NCBI GenBank assembly: GCA_022844345.1
Contig: JALHLU010000010.1
Coordinates: forward strand, 56,341-120,340
Length of the DNA stretch: 64,000 nt
From: Hyphomonadaceae bacterium
GTDB taxonomy: Bacteria > Pseudomonadota > Alphaproteobacteria > Caulobacterales > Hyphomonadaceae
Direction: 5' to 3'
This document shows, one piece after another, positions 15,327 through 23,947 of the stretch; position 1 is the stretch's first letter, and every line of letters begins with the position of its first letter. Position numbers and translations under genes: made by a program. The notes under the pieces are model-generated. The model made no database searches. It saw only the letters and a program-made list of their open reading frames with translations, and was not told the origin of the DNA.

Positions 15327-15340
15327 TTAGATGTCTCTAA
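15327..15340. promoter_or_regulatory. TTAG-N6-CTAA operator before TauE gene
   Basis: TTAG ATGTCT CTAA, extended to ATTAG...CTAAT on both sides, is a perfect inverted repeat. TATATT on the minus strand overlaps it and could be the -10 of the exporter promoter. It matches the site before the second SqrR-like regulator in arms and spacing. Confidence 0.55.
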
Positions 15341-15417
15341 TATACATGCGGCGCAGAGATTGAAAAGCCATGACTCGGCACAAGGCCAGCGTCCTCCTGT
15401 CCGAGGCCGCTATCTGG

Positions 15418-16812
15418 TCAGTCCCGACGCTTGTGGAATACGCCGGTGCGGCGGCCCCAGTCCATGACCAGCCCCGGCCACGCCCCGAGCGGATCATCCT
15501 CGATGCCGCGCAGGCCGAAACCATGTCCGCCTGCGTCAAACACGTGCAGGGCCGCAACCGCCCCCGCCCCGCGCAGCGCATCGAACATCACCAGCGCATT
15601 TTCGACCGGAACACTGGCGTCATCAGCGGCGTGGATCAGCAGGGTTGGCGGCGTTGTCGATGGCGGCGCCGTCTCCAGCGAATACATATCAACCACTGCC
15701 TGCTCAGGCGCCGGCCCGAGAAGATTTTCGCGCGACCCTGTGTGCGCTATTCCTGCCTTCATGGAAATCACTGGGTACATCAGCGTCACCGCATCGGGAC
15801 GCGCCGAAAGCGAATCCGCCGCATCGCGCGAGGCATAGACACCAGCGTCGAACCGCGTCGCAAGTGAACCCGCCACATGTCCGCCGGCCGAGAAGCCAAT
15901 CACCATGACGCGCGCCGGGTCCACGCCATCGACTGCTGCGCGCGAACGTATGACCCGCATGGCGCGCTGCGCATCCTGCAGCGGCGTATCTGGCCCGGCT
16001 GCCCACCCCTGATGCGGCAGGCGATGTTTCAGCACATAGACCGTGGCGCCCTGGCGGGAAAACCACCGTGCGCCCTCGAAGCCTTCCTTGTCGATCACCA
16101 CCCAGCGATAACCGCCGCCGGGAATGATCAGGATGGCGGAGCCATCCGGCCGCTCTGGGCGAAACACCGACAGTGTCGGCCGCGTCACGTCGTGCGCAGC
16201 GCGATCGACAAGGCCGAACGGATTGTCGCGATCAACCACATGCTCGGTCAGGCTTACCGCCTCCCCGCCCGGCGCACCGTCCGGCCAGAGTTCGATCTCG
16301 GCATCCGGCGCACGGCCGGCATCAACCAGCAGGCCTGGTTTGGCGGGCTTCAGCGGGTAGGAGACGATGAGATCCAGCGGCTCTGCGCCCACCTGCCGAA
16401 TGCCGACGATCGCGCCGTCATAGAGATAGGCCGCCATCCCAGCCATAAGCATCCGCGTCTCGCCATCAGAGACAACTTCACCCTGCCCCGCGAGCACATA
16501 ATAGACCTCGTCATGGTCGATTGGATGTTCGCCAATAGCCGAACCCGGATGCAGAACGCGGCGCCGGAACTCCATCGTGCGGCCGGGCGCCGCGTCGCTG
16601 ATGCGATAGGCTGTGCTCATTCCAATGGCGCCGTGGGGCGGCGGCTGATCGACGGAGACATCGCGCTGGTCGATCACGACCATGCGAGGCGCGGAGTTGG
16701 CGCCCACGGCCGCAGCCTTCGCCTGGAGCGAGCCCGGCGCGCTGGCGCAAGCAGCCGCGACAAGCCCACCGGCTGCCGCCCCGAACACACGCGCCGCCGA
16801 CAGCCTGCGCAT
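15418..16812 (-). CDS. Cupin - alpha/beta-hydrolase esterase fusion
   Basis: 464-residue exported protein. After a signal sequence with a possible lipid-attachment cysteine at 22, residues 75-155 form a cupin barrel (EHPIDHDEVYYVLAGQG), the fold of KdgF-type uronate ring-opening enzymes. Residues 215-460 form an alpha/beta-hydrolase of the BD-FAE/acetylesterase type: oxyanion PGGGY (231-235), nucleophile Ser308 in GFSAGG, Asp in HAADDASVP, and His430 in AGGHGF. ATG 16812 has GGGAG 6 bases upstream. It starts 11 bases after dctM, so it closes the TRAP operon. The likely job is removal of acetyl or methyl groups, and perhaps conversion of unsaturated uronates, from pectin fragments. The fused functions are inferred. 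Confidence 0.8.
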   Translation of the reverse strand: MRRLSAARVFGAAAGGLVAAACASAPGSLQAKAAAVGANSAPRMVVIDQRDVSVDQPPPHGAIGMSTAYRISDAAPGRTMEFRRRVLHPGSAIGEHPIDHDEVYYVLAGQGEVVSDGETRMLMAGMAAYLYDGAIVGIRQVGAEPLDLIVSYPLKPAKPGLLVDAGRAPDAEIELWPDGAPGGEAVSLTEHVVDRDNPFGLVDRAAHDVTRPTLSVFRPERPDGSAILIIPGGGYRWVVIDKEGFEGARWFSRQGATVYVLKHRLPHQGWAAGPDTPLQDAQRAMRVIRSRAAVDGVDPARVMVIGFSAGGHVAGSLATRFDAGVYASRDAADSLSARPDAVTLMYPVISMKAGIAHTGSRENLLGPAPEQAVVDMYSLETAPPSTTPPTLLIHAADDASVPVENALVMFDALRGAGAVAALHVFDAGGHGFGLRGIEDDPLGAWPGLVMDWGRRTGVFHKRRD

Positions 16813-16823
16813 GAGGCGCTCCC

Positions 16824-18104
16824 TTACTTGAACCAACCCGGCAGTGTCAGCGACAAGGCTGGCACGAATGTCACCAGCAAGAGGGCGACAATGAGCACGC
16901 CATAGAACGGCCAGATCGTTCGCAGCGCTGTTTCCATGCGCGTCTTGCCGATAGCCGAAGCAACGAAGAGCACGGATCCGACCGGCGGCGTCACCAGACC
17001 GATGCCGAGGTTCAGCATCATGATGATGCCGAAATGGACCGGGTCCACGCCGATATCGACCGCGATCGGCAGCAGGATTGGCGTGGTGATGATGATGAGC
17101 GGCGACATGTCCATGAACGTGCCGAGCAGCAGCAGGATCACGTTGATGATCAACAGCACCAGTATGGGATTGTCGGTGATAGATGTGATCAGCCCAGCCA
17201 GCTGTGTGGGCGCTTCCAGGATGGCAAGCGCGTGACCGAAGGCCGTCGCTGATCCGATGATCAGCAAGACCATCGCCGTGATCCGCACCGATTGTGCGGC
17301 AGCCTCACGGAAACGGTTCCAGCCCAGCGAGCGATAGGCGAATGCGCCGATCACAATGGTGTAGACAACCGCAATGGCCGACGATTCGGTCGCGGTGAAC
17401 ATACCCGACAGGATGCCACCCATGATGATAACGGCCGCAAACAGGCCCGGTATCGCCAGCACGATCGCGCGGAGGAACCGCGCCCATCCTGGGAATACGC
17501 CCCTCGGATAGCCTCGCTTGACCGCCACTATCCAGCTGACAAGCGCCAGCAGGAAGGCAGTCAGGATTCCTGGGATGACGCCGGCCAGGAACAGGTCGCC
17601 GATCGAAACGCCGATGCCGCTCGCGGCGGAATAGATGATCATATTGTGCGAAGGTGGGATCAGCAGACCGACGATCGCAGCAGTTGCGGTTACGTTCACC
17701 GCATAGTCGTCGCCATAACCCCGCGCCTTCATCGACGGCATCAGCGTCGATCCGATAGCCGAGGCGCTTGCGATCGCCGAACCGGACACCGCGCCGAACA
17801 TTGTCGAGGCGCCGACAGTAACAATGCCAAGGCCGCCACGCGACCGCCCGAAGGCCGCCTCTGCGATCTGCACCAGCCGGTCAGCGATACCGGCGCGATA
17901 CATGAGATCGCCAGCAAAGATAAAGAAGGGGATTGCCATCAGCGAGAAGGTGCTCACGCCCGCCGCCATACGCTGAAAGACGACGACAAGCGGAATATCG
18001 AGCGCAAGGAAGCAGGCGATTGATGCGCCCATGAGAGCAAACGCCACCGGCACGCCGATCGCGAGAAGCAAGAGAAGCACACCCATCAGGATTGCGAGTT
18101 CCAT
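16824..18104 (-). CDS. dctM: TRAP transporter large permease DctM
   Basis: 426-residue inner-membrane protein with about twelve hydrophobic segments, the large subunit that carries substrate with sodium. Family signatures include SGSAIASASAIGS, the PPSHNMIIYS loop and GLVTPPVGS near the end. It overlaps dctQ by one base (stop/start TGATG-type). With the binding protein and small subunit it forms a full TRAP system. The neighbours suggest uptake of galacturonate or unsaturated oligogalacturonides. Confidence 0.94.
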   Translation of the reverse strand: MELAILMGVLLLLLAIGVPVAFALMGASIACFLALDIPLVVVFQRMAAGVSTFSLMAIPFFIFAGDLMYRAGIADRLVQIAEAAFGRSRGGLGIVTVGASTMFGAVSGSAIASASAIGSTLMPSMKARGYGDDYAVNVTATAAIVGLLIPPSHNMIIYSAASGIGVSIGDLFLAGVIPGILTAFLLALVSWIVAVKRGYPRGVFPGWARFLRAIVLAIPGLFAAVIIMGGILSGMFTATESSAIAVVYTIVIGAFAYRSLGWNRFREAAAQSVRITAMVLLIIGSATAFGHALAILEAPTQLAGLITSITDNPILVLLIINVILLLLGTFMDMSPLIIITTPILLPIAVDIGVDPVHFGIIMMLNLGIGLVTPPVGSVLFVASAIGKTRMETALRTIWPFYGVLIVALLLVTFVPALSLTLPGWFK

Positions 18105-18598
18105 CAGGTAGCATCCTTGGCTTCGCCGGGCTCGGGCGCGACAAGCTTCTCAAGCGCGAAGAGGAAAATGAGGCCGCCCGCGATGGGCAGGCCGAGATAG
18201 GCAAGACCGCGCGGAATGCCGAGCGAAGGGACTGTGTGGCTCCATGTGCGCAGCACCAGCTCGCCGCCTAGTACCAGCATCGCAAGACCACACGCAGCGA
18301 CGATGAGCGAACCGATTGCCTGCAGCACACGCCGCACGGGGGGCGGAACCGCCTCCTCCAGCGCAACGATGCGGATATGAAAGCCCTCGCGAACACCAGC
18401 GGCCGCCGCGAGGAAGGCGAACCAGATCATCAGCACCTGCGCCGCCTGCTCAGTCCAGGACGGGCTCGACGACAGGATGTAGCGGCCAAGCACCTGCCAG
18501 GCGACCACTGCGGTCATGATCACGAGGCCTGTCGCCGCGAGTCCGATCAGCAGCTGTGAAGCTGCCTTTGCCAGTCGCTGAACCGGATGCGTGTTCAT
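18104..18598 (-). CDS. dctQ: TRAP transporter small permease DctQ
   Basis: 164-residue membrane protein with four hydrophobic helices. The WTEQAAQVLMIWFAFLAAAAGVREGFHI region is the conserved DctQ core, and YLGLPIAGGLIFLFALEKL is the last helix. It overlaps dctP by 4 bases and dctM by one base, so the three subunits are translationally coupled. Confidence 0.92.
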   Translation of the reverse strand: MNTHPVQRLAKAASQLLIGLAATGLVIMTAVVAWQVLGRYILSSSPSWTEQAAQVLMIWFAFLAAAAGVREGFHIRIVALEEAVPPPVRRVLQAIGSLIVAACGLAMLVLGGELVLRTWSHTVPSLGIPRGLAYLGLPIAGGLIFLFALEKLVAPEPGEAKDAT

Positions 18599-19605
18599 GA
18601 CGCCATCCCCTCGATCTCAGCGACTATGCGCTTCTGGAATGGCGTGGTGACGAAGCGGTCGTAGATCGGCTTCATCAAGCTGCGGAAAGCATCACGATCC
18701 GTCACCTCGTTTTCCTTGACCCCGGCGGCCAGCAGGCGATCGCGTGCAACCCCGACCCGTTCGTCCCACAGGCGGCGCATGAACGGCACGCTCTCTGCGG
18801 CGCAGGCCATAACGATGTCACGATCCGCGCTGGATAGCTTGTCCCAGCGCGCCTTCGCCATCAGCAACACCTCTGGCGTCATCGTGTGGCGTGTAAGGCT
18901 GAAATAGGGAGCAGCCTCGAAGTGGCGGCCTGACTCGAAGGACGGCCAGTTGTTCTCGGCGCCGTCGATCACGCCCTGGACCAGTGACTGGTAGACCTCG
19001 CCCAGGTCCATCGGCGTTGCATTGGCGCCCATGGCGTTGATCATCGCGACCGAAAGGTCCGAGTTTGGCGTGCGGATCTTCAGCCCCTTCATGTCTTCGG
19101 GGGAGTAGATCGCGCGCCTGGTATTGTAGAAACTGCGCTCGCCGGAGTCATAATAGCAGAGCCCGACAAGGCCGTGCTGCTCCAGGCGATCCAGGATCGC
19201 GCGGCCCGGCGCTCCGTCGAGCACGCGTCGCATATGATCCTGAGAGTTGAACAGGAAGGGCAGCGAGGGAATGGTCGTGTCCGGCTCGATCGCATTGAGC
19301 GGGGACATGAAGACACGGTTGAGGTCCAGTCCGCCAAAGCTCGTGATTTCGAGCGTATCGCGTTCCGCGCCCAGCTGGCCCCCTGCATAAACCTTTACGC
19401 CAAGCCGTCCGCCGGTCCGCTCCAGCAGCAACCGGCCCATCTCCTGCACGGCCTCGACCGTGGGATAGCCAACCGGGTGCGTATCGCTCGACAAGAGCAG
19501 GCGCGGACCGGACCGGCCGCAAGCAGCAAGCGCAAACGCCGCCAGCCCAGCGGACGCAGCGGCCCGACGGGTGATTGCTGGCAGAAGACCTGGCGCAGAC
19601 GCCAT
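18595..19605 (-). CDS. dctP: TRAP substrate-binding lipoprotein DctP
   Basis: 336-residue binding protein of the DctP/SiaP type. The N-terminus is a lipoprotein signal with lipobox LAAC (Cys29) and a double arginine (TRRAAAS), so Tat export is possible. The core has MKGLKIRTPNSD, the conserved arginine region that holds the carboxylate of acidic ligands, and GVIDGAENNWPSF. A long frame extends upstream, but ATG 19605 gives the proper signal peptide; GGGGAGG lies 12 bases ahead. An operator copy sits 78 bases upstream at 19683-19696. Uronate-type ligand is inferred from context. Confidence 0.92.
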   Translation of the reverse strand: MASAPGLLPAITRRAAASAGLAAFALAACGRSGPRLLLSSDTHPVGYPTVEAVQEMGRLLLERTGGRLGVKVYAGGQLGAERDTLEITSFGGLDLNRVFMSPLNAIEPDTTIPSLPFLFNSQDHMRRVLDGAPGRAILDRLEQHGLVGLCYYDSGERSFYNTRRAIYSPEDMKGLKIRTPNSDLSVAMINAMGANATPMDLGEVYQSLVQGVIDGAENNWPSFESGRHFEAAPYFSLTRHTMTPEVLLMAKARWDKLSSADRDIVMACAAESVPFMRRLWDERVGVARDRLLAAGVKENEVTDRDAFRSLMKPIYDRFVTTPFQKRIVAEIEGMAS

Positions 19606-19682
19606 GGCTTTGGTTAGCCTCCCCTTTTGGCTGTGTCTTGCGCCCTCAAACGGTCGCCACACTAGCTCCATCTGTTTCGCAA

Positions 19683-19696
19683 GGTAACCGGTGTCA
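19683..19696. promoter_or_regulatory. LacI-type operator copy 1 (GGTAACCGGTGTCA)
   Basis: Read on the other strand it is TGACACCGGTTACC, 14 bases with a central CG, the usual form of LacI-family sites. It lies 78 bases before dctP. Confidence 0.6.
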
Positions 19697-19826
19697 CATG
19701 AAGTGCAAGCAGGTTCGCACGAGGTCAGGCCGGTTAATCCTTTCGCAGTTGCAGCATAACTCGCGACATTTACCCAACGGAAGTGGCGATTGCGCACCGC
19801 CCGCGCCAAAAAAATGCGCCTCCATA

Positions 19827-19840
19827 GGAAACCGGTGTCA
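19827..19840. promoter_or_regulatory. LacI-type operator copy 2 (GGAAACCGGTGTCA)
   Basis: Identical to the copy before the pectate lyase gene at 23885-23898. It is 120 bases before the TonB-dependent receptor start. Confidence 0.6.
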
Positions 19841-19857
19841 TTTTTCCTTGCGCCGAC

Positions 19858-19871
19858 GGTAACCGGTAGCT
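19858..19871. promoter_or_regulatory. LacI-type operator copy 3, diverged (GGTAACCGGTAGCT)
   Basis: Keeps the GGTAACCGGT half but lost the GTGTCA arm. It is 31 bases from copy 2, so both would lie on one face of the helix. Confidence 0.42.
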
Positions 19872-19960
19872 ATCGATAGGGTATCGAGGGTGGGGGACCT
19901 CATCCCACACACATAAGCTAGGCCTGCATTGATGGGCGCGGCACTTTAGGGAGCGGAACA

Positions 19961-22846
19961 ATGGCTCATTCGAGCACCTGGACTTCGTGGACCCGGCTTG
20001 GCGCTGGCGTCTCGCTGCTGACCTTGTCATCGGCGCTGTGCATGGCGGCTCCGGCCGTCGCTCAGGATCAACCTCCAGCTGGCGACGACGTCATCGTCAT
20101 CACCGGCTTCCGTGAGAGCCTCGCGGCCGCAATCGAGGCCAAGCGCGAGGACTCCGGCATCGTCGATGTGATTACGGCCGAAGACATTGCGGACTTCCCC
20201 GACCTCAACCTCGCCGAATCGCTCCAGCGCGTTCCGGGCGTGCAGATCGACCGCGACGGCGGTGAGGGTCGCACCATCAACGTCCGCGGCCTGTCGTCGG
20301 ACTTTGTCCGCGTCCGCCTGAACGGGATGGAAGCGCTGGCGACCACCGGCGGCCGCGATGGACGCCAGAACCGCAACCGCGCGTTCGACTTCAACGTGTT
20401 CGCTTCCGAGCTGTTCAACTCGATCAAAGTGTCCAAGTCGCAGTCAGCCGAAACCGAGGAAGGCTCGCTCGGCGCCACTGTCGACCTCACGACGGCGCGC
20501 CCGTTCGACTATGACGGCTTCACCATGGCCGGCGGCATCCAGGCGTCCTACAACGACCTCGCCCGCAACACAGACCCGCGTTACACCTTCCTGGTCTCCG
20601 ACCAGTTCCTCGATGGCCAGCTTGGCGTGCTGTTCTCGCTGGCCTACGCCACGCGCAACACAATCGAGGAAGGCTCGAGCTCCGGCCGCTTCCGTATCCC
20701 GAGCGCTGACGGTTGCGCCGCCGCGCCGCCGATCACCGGCACTGCAACGGGCGCCAACCGCTGTTACCAGACTGTCTCCGGCCCGATCACGACGCCATCT
20801 GGCATTCTGACGGGAACAGCGGCCTCCACCGCCGCCTGGAACGCAGCTCACCCCCGCATTCCGCGCTATGGCCGCATCTCGTATGACCGCGAGCGCTTGG
20901 GCTCCACCTTCTCGGTGCAGTACCAGCCCTTTGAATCGACCACGTTCGGCTACGACCTGCTCTATGCAAACCTGAAGGAAACCCGCGGCGAGGAATTCCT
21001 CGAAGCGATCAGCTTCGCCCGTGAGACTGGCGCGCAGGGCCTGCGCGCTACGGATCTTCTAACCGGCAGGGTCGACGCCTCCAACACGCTGGTTGCTGGG
21101 ACATTCAACGATGTCGACATCCGGGTCGAACAGCGCCGGGACAATCTGGAGACCGAGTTCTTCCAGAACGTCTTCCGCGTCGATCACGAGTTCGCCAGCA
21201 ACTTCAAGGGAGAGTTCACTGCCGGCCATACGCGCGCGGTGCAGTACAACCCGGAACAAACGACGCTGACATTCGAGCGCTACGATGTGGACGGGTATTC
21301 GTACGACTATTCCGATCCCAACCTGCCGGTCTTCAACTACGGCTTCGATGTCACCGATCCGAACAGCTTTACCTTCTCGGGGTCGAGTGCGCTGGGCGAT
21401 GCATCGATCATCCGGATGCGTCCCAACAAGGCCGTCAACACTTTCCTCGCCCTCGACGGAAAGCTGATCTACGAATTCGATGACGTCTGGACGTTCAAGG
21501 CTGGCGCGACCCAGAAGACGTTCGAGTTCACCGGTACGGAATCCCGCCGCACGACCGAGGCGCTTCCGGCGGGCTTGCTAACGGCGCTCGCCGCCGGCGG
21601 CGCCACGATTGCCGACTACTCAACCACGGTGACCGGCTTCGGCCGCGGCATGGACCTGCCCGCAGGCACGCCGACCTCGTGGGTTGTGCCGTCGATCAAT
21701 CGTCTCAACGACCTAATCGATTTCGAATGCGACTGCGTCAACGCCTTCGGCGATTTCCGTACCGATGCGATCAACAGTCTCGGCGAGAACCGCTCGGCGG
21801 AAGAAAAATCGACCGGCATCTGGGTGCAAGCTGATTTCGACTTTGATCTCGGTACGATGCCGGTGCGCGGCAATTTCGGCGTCCGCCAGGTGAAGACGGA
21901 ACTGACCTCGACCGGCTACACCAATTTCGGGACGGGCTCCGTTCCGACGACGGTTGAGAACTCCTACAGCCGCACGCTGCCCTCAGCGAACGTCTCCATC
22001 GAGCCTGTCGAGAACCTGTTGGTTCGTTTCGCCGCCGCCAAGACGATTGCGCGCCCGAGCCTGCCGGCCCTGACGCCCGGCGGTACGATCGACGCCAACC
22101 CGCCCGGCTTCTCGATCAACGCGGGCAACCCGTTCCTCGATCCGATCGAATCCACGAACTACGACGTCTCGATCGAATGGTATCCCTATGACGAAGCCCT
22201 GTTCGCGATCGCCTTCTTCCAGAAGGACATCGATACGTTTGTGCAGCGCTTGCGCCAGCTGATCCCTTATAGCCAGACCGGCTTCCCGGACTCGCTGCTG
22301 CCCTCGGGCGTCTCAAACACCGAACTGTTCGACACCAACACGTTCCTCAACACGCCCGGCGGCGAACTGACCGGCTACGAGATCACGGCGCAGACGCCGT
22401 TCAGCTTCCTGCCGGGACCGTTCGACCGGTTTGGCGGCCAGCTGAGCTACACCAGCATCGAGAGCGAAGTGTCCTACGTGCTCGCCGCAACCATTGGCGC
22501 GGGCTTCGTGCAGGCGCCGCTGACCGGCCAGTCGCCCCAATCGCTCAGCGCCACGCTCTACTACGAGGACGGCCCGTTCCAGGCCCGTATCTCCGCCGTG
22601 TCACGCGACGAGTACCTGACGCTCGTTCCCGCAGCCAACGGCAACGACTTTGAAGGCAAGGCTGAAGTGCTGAACGTCGACTTCTCGGCGTCGTACGAAG
22701 TGAACGACAATTTCACGATCAGCTTTGAGGCCATCAACCTCACTGATCAGTATGACGAGCGCTGGATCAGCTCCGCTCGCCAGAACAACCTGAACTACGA
22801 GCACACCGGTCGCGAATTTGTCTTCGGTGGCCGCTACAAGTTCTAG
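19961..22846 (+). CDS. TonB-dependent receptor
   Basis: 961-residue outer-membrane transporter. A signal peptide ends at AVAQ near residue 36; DVIVITGFRES is the TonB box; a plug domain follows (SIVDVITAEDIADFPDLN-like region, RVPGVQIDRDGGEG, INVRGLSSDF), then a long 22-stranded barrel ending in the aromatic terminus GGRYKF. It is of the sugar-oligomer TonB receptor type common in Caulobacterales. Two operator copies precede it, the same as those before the TRAP operon and pectate lyases, so it probably imports oligogalacturonides into the periplasm. A rho-independent terminator follows at 22939-22973. Confidence 0.93.
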   Translation: MAHSSTWTSWTRLGAGVSLLTLSSALCMAAPAVAQDQPPAGDDVIVITGFRESLAAAIEAKREDSGIVDVITAEDIADFPDLNLAESLQRVPGVQIDRDGGEGRTINVRGLSSDFVRVRLNGMEALATTGGRDGRQNRNRAFDFNVFASELFNSIKVSKSQSAETEEGSLGATVDLTTARPFDYDGFTMAGGIQASYNDLARNTDPRYTFLVSDQFLDGQLGVLFSLAYATRNTIEEGSSSGRFRIPSADGCAAAPPITGTATGANRCYQTVSGPITTPSGILTGTAASTAAWNAAHPRIPRYGRISYDRERLGSTFSVQYQPFESTTFGYDLLYANLKETRGEEFLEAISFARETGAQGLRATDLLTGRVDASNTLVAGTFNDVDIRVEQRRDNLETEFFQNVFRVDHEFASNFKGEFTAGHTRAVQYNPEQTTLTFERYDVDGYSYDYSDPNLPVFNYGFDVTDPNSFTFSGSSALGDASIIRMRPNKAVNTFLALDGKLIYEFDDVWTFKAGATQKTFEFTGTESRRTTEALPAGLLTALAAGGATIADYSTTVTGFGRGMDLPAGTPTSWVVPSINRLNDLIDFECDCVNAFGDFRTDAINSLGENRSAEEKSTGIWVQADFDFDLGTMPVRGNFGVRQVKTELTSTGYTNFGTGSVPTTVENSYSRTLPSANVSIEPVENLLVRFAAAKTIARPSLPALTPGGTIDANPPGFSINAGNPFLDPIESTNYDVSIEWYPYDEALFAIAFFQKDIDTFVQRLRQLIPYSQTGFPDSLLPSGVSNTELFDTNTFLNTPGGELTGYEITAQTPFSFLPGPFDRFGGQLSYTSIESEVSYVLAATIGAGFVQAPLTGQSPQSLSATLYYEDGPFQARISAVSRDEYLTLVPAANGNDFEGKAEVLNVDFSASYEVNDNFTISFEAINLTDQYDERWISSARQNNLNYEHTGREFVFGGRYKF

Positions 22847-22860
22847 GCCCGGTCCGGCTT

Positions 22861-22884
22861 GGCGGTCTGATTGTGCAGACCGCC
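22861..22884 (+). other. Perfect stem-loop after TonB receptor
   Basis: GGCGGTCTG and CAGACCGCC pair fully around the loop ATTGTG, 14 bases after the receptor stop. It lacks an adjacent T-run, so it may protect the mRNA end or assist the terminator further on. Confidence 0.45.
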
Positions 22885-22938
22885 AGCTGTATCGGACGAA
22901 TTTCCAAGCGTAGCGTTTTCTTCCCCGCATTGACTTCG

Positions 22939-22973
22939 CGCCGGACCCAGCAATGGTTCCGGCGTTTGTTTTT
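22939..22973 (+). terminator. Rho-independent terminator of TonB receptor
   Basis: CGCCGGACC pairs with GGTTCCGGCG with one bulged T, followed by TTTGTTTTT. It lies in the gap between the receptor and the convergent hydratase gene and suits the plus strand. Confidence 0.65.
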
Positions 22974-23001
22974 CAGGTCGTCGGGATACGTCCGCTGGGC
23001 C

Positions 23002-23802
23002 TCAGGCCGGAACGGCGCGGCACTCGATGACGCCACAACCTTCAAAGGTGATGACGGAGGACTGGCCAGCAACAATATCATGCACGCCGGTGATAGCGCC
23101 CGAGGACACGAGTTGCCCCTTGCGCAGAGGCCGGCCGCGCTCGGCCAGATGCGTCAGCAGAAAGCGCAGGCCCGCCAACGGTCCGCCGGGCAAGGTCTGT
23201 GCACCGCCGGTTCCAACCACATTGCCTTCGATTGCAGTCGTAACGGTGATGCGATCCAGACGCCCGCGCCAATCGTCGATTGCCGCGCCGACGATAACAC
23301 CGAAATTGTTGCCGAAGTCAGAGCTCACGACCGTTGCGCCGAGATCATTGATCATTGGCATCGGGCTGCCGGCGGTTTCCACGCCGATGTGAACCGCAGC
23401 GACCAGCGCGGCAGCCTCATCATCCGTCCAGTCTGTCTTGGTTGAGGGCGCATCCTCGCCCATCCGGAAGACAAACTCGCCTTCCACTGCGGCAAAGCCG
23501 CCGGCAAATACAGGAAACACAACCTTAACGCCGGGTTCAGCCGCGCGCACATCCTTGCGAAAGATCGGGCCGGCCAGCCGCTCGGCCTTCAGTGCTTCGC
23601 GCAGGTGCGCTCCCACAAGCCCGATCTTCCAGCCCGCAACCTCATCGCCCCAGATCGAAAGGCCGGCGTCCTGAATCCGGTAGGCCTCGGCCATGCTCGC
23701 CGGCATCGGGCCAGGAAAGGCAGCCAGGGCGCGGCGGGCGTGGCGCGCCGCAACCAGTGCAGCGGCGATCCGGTCCGTTGTTGCGAGCCTTGCGCTGTCC
23801 AT
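23002..23802 (-). CDS. 2-keto-4-pentenoate hydratase / FAH-family enzyme
   Basis: 266-residue cytoplasmic protein of the MhpD-like fumarylacetoacetase superfamily. WKIGLVG, GPIFRKDV and the metal-site region VEGEFVFRMG are visible, as are PMINDLGATVVSSDFGNN and LPGGPLAGLRFLL. Family members hydrate or decarboxylate 2-keto acids using Mg2+. ATG 23802 has GGGAAG 7 bases upstream; the longer frame to 23850 lacks support. It is divergent from the pectate lyases with an operator in between, so it may process a keto-acid from uronate breakdown. The actual substrate is unknown. Confidence 0.82.
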   Translation of the reverse strand: MDSARLATTDRIAAALVAARHARRALAAFPGPMPASMAEAYRIQDAGLSIWGDEVAGWKIGLVGAHLREALKAERLAGPIFRKDVRAAEPGVKVVFPVFAGGFAAVEGEFVFRMGEDAPSTKTDWTDDEAAALVAAVHIGVETAGSPMPMINDLGATVVSSDFGNNFGVIVGAAIDDWRGRLDRITVTTAIEGNVVGTGGAQTLPGGPLAGLRFLLTHLAERGRPLRKGQLVSSGAITGVHDIVAGQSSVITFEGCGVIECRAVPA

Positions 23803-23884
23803 GCTGTATCTTCCCAAGGGTCTGCCGGCAGACCGGCCGGACGACGCCATGACACACGATTTCGAAGCGACAGTTGCGCTCTTG

Positions 23885-23898
23885 GGAAACCGGTGTCA
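23885..23898. promoter_or_regulatory. LacI-type operator copy 4 (GGAAACCGGTGTCA)
   Basis: Lies between the divergent hydratase (start 23802) and first pectate lyase (start 23948) and is identical to copy 2 upstream of the TonB receptor. It could control both directions. Confidence 0.62.
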
Positions 23899-23947
23899 AT
23901 TCTTGATGTCGCTGCAAGTGGCGCAGGTTGGAAATTCGGGGTGAGAG

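Larger units (their letters stand above)
19606..19960. promoter_or_regulatory. Divergent control region of TRAP operon and TonB receptor
   Basis: 355 bases without a gene between dctP (minus) and the TonB-dependent receptor (plus). It contains three copies of a 14-base operator (entered separately), one near dctP and two spaced 31 bases apart (three helical turns) before the receptor. The receptor ATG is preceded by GGGAGCGGAAC. I see no small open frame with coding character. Confidence 0.65.
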
